A stretch of DNA of 10,723 nucleotides from Gemmatimonadota bacterium (GTDB lineage Bacteria; Gemmatimonadota; Gemmatimonadetes; Gemmatimonadales; Gemmatimonadaceae), in contig JAEUJK010000137.1 of the NCBI GenBank assembly GCA_016794735.1, forward strand, positions 1-10,723. Direction: 5' to 3'. Positions 6,122 through 10,723 of this stretch are shown piece by piece. Positions within the stretch are counted from its first letter, which is position 1. Every line of letters starts with the position of its first letter. The position numbers were made by a program, and so were the translations under genes. The notes below the pieces were generated by a model. That model saw only the letters and a list, made by a program, of their open reading frames with translations, did not search any database and had not been told where the DNA came from.

Positions 6122-6571
6122 TCAGCCTTCGAGCGTGACTACGACAACCGGGATCGCGACCGCGACCGTGCCGTAGAGTGGTCAACGCTTCTTGAACTTC
6201 TCCACGATCGACGCGGATTCCTGCGGCGTCGGCCCCTCGATGGTGAAGGCGATCCGGACCTCGTTGAACAGGGTCACGTCCGGTCGCACGGGATTGCCGC
6301 GATCCACCTTGCCATAGATCGAGGCCCCGACGCGCGTGACGTTGAGCCCGTCTTCCTTGCCGATCACCTGGGCGAGTTCCACGCCGCACGATGCGACCGC
6401 GGCGAGGAACGCCTCGGGCGGGGTGATCGCCTCGCCGGGGCAGCCATTCGGGACTGGCCCGTCGATGACAAAATGGTGATTGCGTGCGCTGCACATCACG
6501 CGACCGAACGTGTCGGTCGAGGCGGCCGTGACGCGGGTCTCGCGAATGAGTGATGGGGCGGGAGCGGTCAT
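6122..6571 (-). CDS. OsmC-like selenoprotein (in-frame TGA read as selenocysteine)
   Basis: OsmC/Ohr-family proteins are cytosolic thiol peroxidases that reduce organic hydroperoxides using two conserved cysteines. The sequence to the first stop gives 129 residues with the family's helix motif Pro-Pro-Glu-Ala-Phe-Leu-Ala-Ala-Val-Ala-Ser-Cys62-Gly. It then ends abruptly after Phe-Lys-Lys-Arg. The TGA at 6182-6184 is codon 130, exactly where the second Cys is expected: 68 residues from Cys62, compared with 64-66 in known Ohr and OsmC proteins. The same frame continues Pro-Leu-Tyr-Gly-Thr-Val and a Val-rich last strand to a TGA at 6122-6124, giving 149 residues, the normal family length. A SECIS-like hairpin starts 5 nt after the TGA. 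A strong Shine-Dalgarno (AAGGA, 6 nt before ATG) overlaps the stop of the upstream peptidase gene, suggesting coupled translation. Selenocysteine in place of the second Cys is inferred; a recent nonsense mutation is the main alternative. Confidence 0.85.
6139..6176 (-). promoter_or_regulatory. Candidate bacterial SECIS element of the OsmC selenoprotein
   Basis: In the minus-strand RNA, CUACGGCA (6176-6169) pairs with UGUCGUAG (6146-6139) over 8 bp, including one G-U. After a small internal loop (C opposite CGGU) the upper stem is GG-U-CGC closed by GCG-AU-CC around the apical tetraloop GGUC (6161-6158). In Escherichia coli fdhF the SelB-binding element has the same order: GG, a bulged U, a short stem, loop GGUC, then CC. 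The loop begins 20 nt after the UGA compared with 18 in fdhF, within the range accepted for bacterial SECIS elements. As usual in bacteria it lies inside the coding sequence. Confidence 0.75.
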
Positions 6572-6583
6572 CTCGTTTCCTTA
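6572..6583 (-). promoter_or_regulatory. Strong ribosome binding site of the OsmC gene, overlapping the peptidase stop
   Basis: The minus strand reads TAAGGAAACGAG directly before the OsmC ATG. TAA is the stop of the M14 peptidase gene and AAGGA is a good Shine-Dalgarno at 6 nt spacing. This is the clearest ribosome binding site in the window, and it fixes the OsmC start and links its translation to the upstream gene. Confidence 0.8.
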
Positions 6584-8905
6584 TTGAATGGCGGCGCGAC
6601 CAATGGCATCCCAGATGAGCGGCAGCGTCGCGTTGGTCTGGCCGCGATACTGCGGGCGGAAGCCGTAGAGGACCACCTTCCCGCGGCCCACGCTCGCTTC
6701 CACCATGGCCGCCTTGCCGTTGAGCTTCTGCGCACCCAGGAGCCATCCCGAGAGGAGCGGATTGCCCTGGGCCTGGTAGGTGAGGACGGCGCGGGCCTTC
6801 GACGGGTCGGTGATCTCGAAGGCGGGGGAGTCCTCGAACCAGACGGCGGGCACCGGTGCGGTGTAGCTGCGGGTCATCGGGTGGTTGCGATCCACGTCCA
6901 CGGCAAAGAGGGAACCGGGCGCGTAGAACTCCGTGTTGCGCACCCCTTCCAGGGCGTTCTTCACCGGCAGCTTGAAGGCTTCCACGGCGTAGAGGCTCGC
7001 GTCGTTGAAGGCGAGGAGCGTGCCCCCCTGCTCGACAAACTCGACGAGGGCGCGCTGCCCGGCCTCACCGAGGCCGCCCCGCACGCTGTCCGGATACGCG
7101 TTAGGCAGGCCGCGGGTGATCTGCTGCGGCGGGCTGTCGGGGATGAGGATCGCGTCGAACCGGGCCTTGAGGTTCCCGGCCTTGATGTCGCGGTCGACGA
7201 GCGAGGTGAACGGGACCTGGTGCGCATCGAACAACCACCGGGTCCAGCCTTCGTCCATCGAGGCCGTGTAGCTCCGGTATATGCCGATGCGGCGCCCACT
7301 CGCCCCGCTCAGCCCGGCGACCGAGTACTTCGGCTCGGGAATCATGGCGATCGCCGGCCCCGTGGCAGGCGCGGGCCCGATCACGGTCGCGACATCGACC
7401 CCAAAGAGCAGCGGCAGGGTGTGCGCGGTGACGTCATACGGCCGCTTGGGCGGGCCGCCCGGGTACTCGCGGAGGTCCGGATACTTCTGGCGCTCGAGCA
7501 GGGCCTTGGCGTAACCGCCGAAGTTCTGCTTCACCAACACCGCGTAGCTGCCGGCGGGAAGTGTCTTGCCTTCCACCGTCACCGCCTCGGTGGTCGTGCG
7601 GACCTCGACCTGCCCGTGCTGCAACGTCCAGATGAGGCGGCCAAGGGCCTGCGGATCGCGCTGGTCCTTGGCGATGACAAACGCGGAGGGCACCACGCTT
7701 TCGTTGGACCACGGCGCGTTGTCGGCCAGCGCGCGCACCCCCATCTGGGCATAACTCTCGAGCCACATGCGGCGGTCGCGCGCGGCGGCCGCGAGCATCG
7801 CCCACGAGGCGCTCGTCTGGTAATCGACGATGTTCCCGATCCCCCAGGTGCCCCCCTTCCAGACCGCCGGGAAGTTCCATCCCGCGACCTTGGCGTCGTA
7901 GCCACGCCCCGTGCCTAACGCCTGGAAGGGCATGTTCATCGGTGAGGCCAGGCGCGCGCTCGCCGTCTCGGTGAGGATGCGGACGCCACGATGGTTCAGC
8001 GAGTACTGCCGCGCGGGCGACCACTGGTCGTAACTGGCATTGGTCGCGACCCCCGTCTTGCCTTCCGCCACCAATCGCCACGCCATCTCCATGCCGAGGG
8101 CGTTGGTGCCCGCGGTGAGGATCGGGTCGATGTTCGGCTCCACCGGGTCCATGTAGGGCGGGATGAAGATGCGGCCCGCGTTGGCGCCCTGCTGGTGGAT
8201 GTCGTTGACGATCTGCGGGTTCCACGGCGTGTAGAGCGAGTCCACGGTGTAGCGCGTCTCGGGCTGCGTGAGCGCGTACCAGTCGCGGTTGTTGTCGTGT
8301 CCCGTGTAGTAGTGATACAACTCCGGCGGCGAGCTCCCCTCCGCCGGCGTGTCGATGGTCGCGCGGTACCAGTTGCCCACGATGTCCACGCCGTCCGGGT
8401 TCTGCGACGGGACCAGCATGATGATGGTGTTCCGCAGGATCGACATCACCTCCTCACTGTTCCCGCGCGCCAGCCGATCGGCCAGGACAAACGGGGTGAG
8501 GAATCCGCCGACCTCCGTGGAGTGGATGCTCGACGTGATGAGGATGATCGTCTTGCCCTGCTCGAGGAGCGTGGGCAACTCGGCCTCGGTGCGCAGCCGG
8601 GGGTCCATCAGCTTGCGCTGGATCTGCCGGTAGCGCTCGAGGTTCGTGAGGTTGGCGGGATCGGAGATGAAGGCCGCGAGAAACGGGCGGCCCTGCACCG
8701 TCTTCCCGAGCACGCGCGTCGAGACGCGCGGCGACGCCTTGTCGAGTGCGGTGAAGTAGTCGGTCACCTGCTTCCACGTCGGCAGCCGACGATCAGCCCC
8801 GGGCTCGAAGCCCAGGATGGATGCGGGCGTGGGAATCGCCTGAGCCGAACTCAGGGTCGGAACGAGCGCAGCGCCGAGGACGACGGCGCGGAGCAACTGG
8901 CGCAT
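6581..8905 (-). CDS. Exported M14-family zinc metallopeptidase with amidotransferase-like C-terminal domain
   Basis: A 774-residue secreted peptidase. The signal peptide covers residues 1-23 with an Ala-Gln-Ala cleavage site. The M14 carboxypeptidase domain (about 40-330) shows zinc ligands in His128-Ser-Thr-Glu131 and His237 (Asn-Asp-Ile-His), the substrate-binding Asn-Pro-Asp-Gly at 169-172, Asn-Asn-Arg-Asp-Trp at 205-209, and a Glu (313, in Leu-Thr-Glu-Thr-Ala-Ser) at the expected general-base position. Residues about 430-510 form a small beta domain. Residues about 537-765 look like a class I glutamine-amidotransferase-type fold (Ala-Ile-Leu-Ile-Pro-Asp, Val-Glu-Gln-Gly-Gly-Thr-Leu-Leu) without an obvious catalytic Cys triad, as in many long M14 proteins. 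It probably trims peptides for nutrition. The start is the ATG at the signal peptide; the longer frame overlaps the upstream gene. No Shine-Dalgarno is visible. It is followed by the OsmC gene after 9 nt and preceded 91 nt upstream by the decarboxylase. Confidence 0.92.
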   Translation of the reverse strand: MRQLLRAVVLGAALVPTLSSAQAIPTPASILGFEPGADRRLPTWKQVTDYFTALDKASPRVSTRVLGKTVQGRPFLAAFISDPANLTNLERYRQIQRKLMDPRLRTEAELPTLLEQGKTIILITSSIHSTEVGGFLTPFVLADRLARGNSEEVMSILRNTIIMLVPSQNPDGVDIVGNWYRATIDTPAEGSSPPELYHYYTGHDNNRDWYALTQPETRYTVDSLYTPWNPQIVNDIHQQGANAGRIFIPPYMDPVEPNIDPILTAGTNALGMEMAWRLVAEGKTGVATNASYDQWSPARQYSLNHRGVRILTETASARLASPMNMPFQALGTGRGYDAKVAGWNFPAVWKGGTWGIGNIVDYQTSASWAMLAAAARDRRMWLESYAQMGVRALADNAPWSNESVVPSAFVIAKDQRDPQALGRLIWTLQHGQVEVRTTTEAVTVEGKTLPAGSYAVLVKQNFGGYAKALLERQKYPDLREYPGGPPKRPYDVTAHTLPLLFGVDVATVIGPAPATGPAIAMIPEPKYSVAGLSGASGRRIGIYRSYTASMDEGWTRWLFDAHQVPFTSLVDRDIKAGNLKARFDAILIPDSPPQQITRGLPNAYPDSVRGGLGEAGQRALVEFVEQGGTLLAFNDASLYAVEAFKLPVKNALEGVRNTEFYAPGSLFAVDVDRNHPMTRSYTAPVPAVWFEDSPAFEITDPSKARAVLTYQAQGNPLLSGWLLGAQKLNGKAAMVEASVGRGKVVLYGFRPQYRGQTNATLPLIWDAIGRAAIQ

Positions 8906-8996
8906 GAACGGTGGGGTTCGTGTGTCGCGAAGGTGGCCGCGCGCACCGTCGCGGTCAATGGACGGTCCGCTGACACGGCGGCGGCCCCCAGCGCGC
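8906..8996 (-). promoter_or_regulatory. Gap upstream of the M14 gene with a weak promoter-like pair
   Basis: The minus strand contains TTGACC and, 17 nt later, CACCTT. The first box matches the -35 consensus well; the second matches -10 poorly. This may be a separate promoter for the peptidase-OsmC pair, but read-through from the decarboxylase gene is equally possible. Confidence 0.25.
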
Positions 8997-10391
8997 TCAG
9001 TCGGCGCTGCAGGCGTGCGCCACCGCGGCAATCGTGCGCTCGATGTCTCGCGGTGAGGTGCGCCAGTTCACCACGCAGATGCGCATCACGCGCTTCCCCT
9101 GCCACGTGGACGGACCAAAGAAGGCCTCGCCGCTGGCGTTCACCCGCGCAATCACGCGCTCCGTCCGTGCATCGTGGTCCGCGTCGCTCGCCCCCGGGCG
9201 CGGATCATGGAAACGCACCAGCGCCTGGTTGAGGCGCGGTGGCGACAGCAACTCCACCCCGGGAAGGGAAGCCATCCCGGCGGCGAGTGCTTCGCATTGG
9301 TCGCCGTTGCGCTCGATCATCGCCTGCACGCCCTGGCGACCGAGCTCCCGCAGCGCCGCGTAGATGCCAAAGCCGCGAGCCCGTCGCGACCACTCCGGCG
9401 TCCAGTCGATCTCGTCACGCGCCTTGTCCTCGGCCACGAAATACGAGTCGACGATCGTCATCGCGCGCCGATGTGGCTCCGGGTGGCGGACGGCGACAAA
9501 TCCGGAGTCCTGCGGCACGTTGAGCCACTTGTGACAATCGGTGGCCCAGCTGTCGGCGAGGTCCATCCCTTCGACGAGCGCATCGTAGCGCGGCGAGGTC
9601 CGCGCAAAGAGCCCGAAGGCGCCATCCACGTGCACCCACGCCCCGCGGCTGTGGGCGAGTGGCACCAGGGCCCGGAAGTCGTCGAACGCACCGGTGTTGA
9701 GGTCACCGGCGTTCAGGCACACAATCGTTGGGGCGTCGACGGCGAGGGCACTGGCCAGCGTGTCCGTGGCGATCCCGCCATCAGCCTGCACGGGGAGCAC
9801 GACCAGCTGTTCCTTCCCGATGCCGAGGTATCGCAGCGCCCGATCGAGGGAGACGTGGCGAATCGCGCTCACGAGGACGCGAATCGGCGGGCTCCCCGCC
9901 ATTCCCTGTCGCCCCACGTCCCACCCGACCGCACGCAGCACCTGTTCACGAGCCGCACTCAGCGCCGTGAAGTGCGCCATCTGGCAGCCGGTCGTGAAGG
10001 CAAACGACGCCGTGCTGGGGAGCCGGAACAGGTCGAGCAGCCATGGCCCGGCCACTTCCTCCACCACGGAGGCAATCGGCGACGTCGCGTAGATCGTCGC
10101 GTTCTGGTCCCAGACACTCACCAACCACTCGGCCGCGACCGACGACGGCACCGCACCGCCGATCACCCAGGCGAAGAAACGCCCCGACCCGCTGGCGAGT
10201 TGTCCCCCTTCGGCCGCGGCGGCCAGTTCGTCGACCACCGTCGAGGGATCGGTCCCTGATTCAGGCAGCGGCGCCATGAAGCGTCGCCGCAGTTCCTCAC
10301 GCGTGACCGTCGCGGCGACGGAACGGGTGTCCAGGGAATCCAGCCACGCCTGCGCGTGGCGGGCGGCTCGGTCGAGGGGGGCGTGAGACAT
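8997..10391 (-). CDS. Pyridoxal-phosphate-dependent decarboxylase (group II, aromatic-amino-acid decarboxylase type)
   Basis: A 464-residue cytosolic enzyme of the group II PLP decarboxylase family, which removes the carboxyl group from amino acids such as aromatic amino acids, glutamate or aspartate. The PLP lysine is Lys288 in Asp-Cys-His-Lys-Trp-Leu-Asn. His179 (Arg-His-Val-Ser-Leu-Asp) stacks on the cofactor ring, Asp256 (His-Val-Asp-Gly-Ala-Phe-Gly) binds the pyridine nitrogen, and Thr133-Thr134-Gly-Cys sits in the phosphate-binding region. Length is normal for the family (450-500). The start is the ATG at 10389-10391 before Ser-His-Ala-Pro-Leu; the longer frame adds 34 residues unlike the family. 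No Shine-Dalgarno is seen. A weak -35/-10 pair (TTGTCG, 17 nt, CACCAT) lies just upstream and would give a very short leader. Substrate is not decided by sequence alone. Same strand as the peptidase and OsmC genes. Confidence 0.9.
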   Translation of the reverse strand: MSHAPLDRAARHAQAWLDSLDTRSVAATVTREELRRRFMAPLPESGTDPSTVVDELAAAAEGGQLASGSGRFFAWVIGGAVPSSVAAEWLVSVWDQNATIYATSPIASVVEEVAGPWLLDLFRLPSTASFAFTTGCQMAHFTALSAAREQVLRAVGWDVGRQGMAGSPPIRVLVSAIRHVSLDRALRYLGIGKEQLVVLPVQADGGIATDTLASALAVDAPTIVCLNAGDLNTGAFDDFRALVPLAHSRGAWVHVDGAFGLFARTSPRYDALVEGMDLADSWATDCHKWLNVPQDSGFVAVRHPEPHRRAMTIVDSYFVAEDKARDEIDWTPEWSRRARGFGIYAALRELGRQGVQAMIERNGDQCEALAAGMASLPGVELLSPPRLNQALVRFHDPRPGASDADHDARTERVIARVNASGEAFFGPSTWQGKRVMRICVVNWRTSPRDIERTIAAVAHACSAD

Positions 10392-10456
10392 GCGGTGAAT
10401 GGTGCCAGCGCAGGGTGTCACCGACAACCCGATTCCCTGCGTGGCGTCGACCGCGT

Positions 10457-10479
10457 GGTCCCATCGTTCTCTCGGGACC
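10457..10479. terminator. Hairpin downstream of tRNA-Asn
   Basis: GGTCCC (10457-10462) pairs with GGGACC (10474-10479) around an 11-nt loop, about 34 nt past the tRNA 3' end in the minus direction. It could terminate or help process the tRNA transcript before the decarboxylase gene. No T-run follows, so confidence is low. Confidence 0.3.
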
Positions 10480-10512
10480 GCAGCCCGGGCCAACGTGTGG
10501 CCTCGGGCGGGA

Positions 10513-10585
10513 CTGGGGCGGCTGGATTCGAACCAGCGACTTCCTGATTAACAGTCAGGCGCTCTGCCAGCTGAGCTACACCCCA
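10513..10585 (-). tRNA. tRNA-Asn (anticodon GTT)
   Basis: A complete 73-nt cloverleaf. The acceptor stem pairs TGGGGTG with CGCCCCA (one G-U), with U1-A72 and a G discriminator as in Escherichia coli tRNA-Asn. The D arm is GCTC/GAGC, the anticodon arm is CCTGA-CTGTTAA-TCAGG giving anticodon GTT, and the T arm is GCTGG-TTCGAAT-CCAGC. CCA is not encoded (GTCC follows), so it must be added after transcription. There is no sign of an integrase or duplicated 3' end nearby. Confidence 0.97.
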
Positions 10586-10723
10586 CCGGCCGCTTTCGCG
10601 GCGGGCCAGTAATGTCGCCTGTTGGCAGTTGTCGTGGCAACTGCACGGGCAACGCGGTGGTCACCTGACCGGGCATCAGGCGGGTCCCGACACGCGCCGT
10701 CACCCCGCCCACCGAGCTTCGGG
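10586..10723. other. Right-edge intergenic DNA with a hairpin
   Basis: No gene is supported here. GCAGTTG (10625-10631) pairs with CAACTGC (10638-10644) in a perfect 7-bp stem with a 6-nt loop. It lies upstream of the tRNA in the minus direction and may be the 3' end of a transcript entering from beyond the window. I could not find a clear tRNA promoter. Confidence 0.4.

Noticed and set aside
6182..6571. OsmC gene as a simple 129-residue protein ending at the first TGA
   Set aside because: It would lack the second conserved Cys position and the final strand, yet both continue in the same frame, with a SECIS-like hairpin after the TGA.
5970..6746. Minus-strand open frame across the OsmC gene
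   Set aside because: It overlaps both the OsmC gene and the end of the peptidase gene in another frame. Its translation is Arg-rich and low in hydrophobic residues.
6584..10259. Three long plus-strand open frames (6584-7918, 7991-9232, 9174-10259)
   Set aside because: They are shadows of the M14 peptidase and decarboxylase genes. Composition is Arg/His/Gly-rich with no recognisable motifs, typical of GC-rich antisense frames.
10664..10680. Arm resembling a tRNA anticodon stem-loop (CCTGA, 7-nt loop, TCAGG)
   Set aside because: The loop lacks the invariant U33 on either strand, and no D or T arm or acceptor stem surrounds it.
1..10723. CRISPR array, insertion sequence, integrase or prophage
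   Set aside because: No regularly spaced direct repeats, transposase motifs or target-site duplications were seen. The tRNA has no duplicated 3' end within the window.

Overview
This 10.7 kb window is very GC-rich, densely coding bacterial DNA. Two (probably three) lipoproteins and exported proteins, a DUF4403 protein, an M14 exopeptidase with a C-terminal amidotransferase-like domain and an exported amidohydrolase suggest a free-living Gram-negative. The lipoprotein at the left edge (lipobox followed by Lys-Glu-Ser-Thr-Asp-Pro and an acidic run) and the overall protein mix resemble Gemmatimonadota. That assignment is an impression, not a search result.

Layout from left to right. (1) 1-317, minus: 5' part of a lipoprotein gene that runs off the edge. 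(2) 434-775, minus: small secreted Cys-containing protein, DUF2946-like, with its own sigma70-type promoter. (3) 833-2245, minus: exported metal-dependent amidohydrolase. (4) 2272-4380, minus: three-domain-type multicopper oxidase with an extra N-terminal domain and a Met/His-rich linker; it lies 26 nt upstream of the amidohydrolase. (5) 4450-5922, plus: DUF4403 lipoprotein, divergent from the oxidase. (6) 5923-6121: convergent intergenic region with hairpins. (7) 6122-6571, minus: OsmC-family protein whose reading frame crosses an in-frame TGA at 6182-6184. (8) 6581-8905, minus: M14 zinc peptidase. (9) 8997-10391, minus: PLP-dependent group II decarboxylase. (10) 10513-10585, minus: tRNA-Asn(GTT). 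The last 138 nt hold no recognised gene.

The most notable result is the OsmC gene. Read to the first stop it is a 129-residue protein that ends exactly where the family's second conserved Cys should be. Reading through the TGA adds a Pro-Leu-Tyr-Gly-Thr motif and a final beta strand, giving a normal-length 149-residue OsmC protein. Five nucleotides after the TGA begins a hairpin with an 8-bp lower stem, a 3-4 bp upper stem next to a bulged U, and the apical tetraloop GGUC, the same loop as the Escherichia coli fdhF SECIS. I therefore call it a selenocysteine-containing OsmC-like protein. It sits 9 nt downstream of the M14 peptidase gene, with a Shine-Dalgarno that overlaps the peptidase stop codon, so the two are probably translated together.

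The left half (small Cys protein, amidohydrolase, multicopper oxidase) may be a periplasmic copper or oxidative-stress group. The oxidase is well supported, but the functional link to its neighbours is inference.
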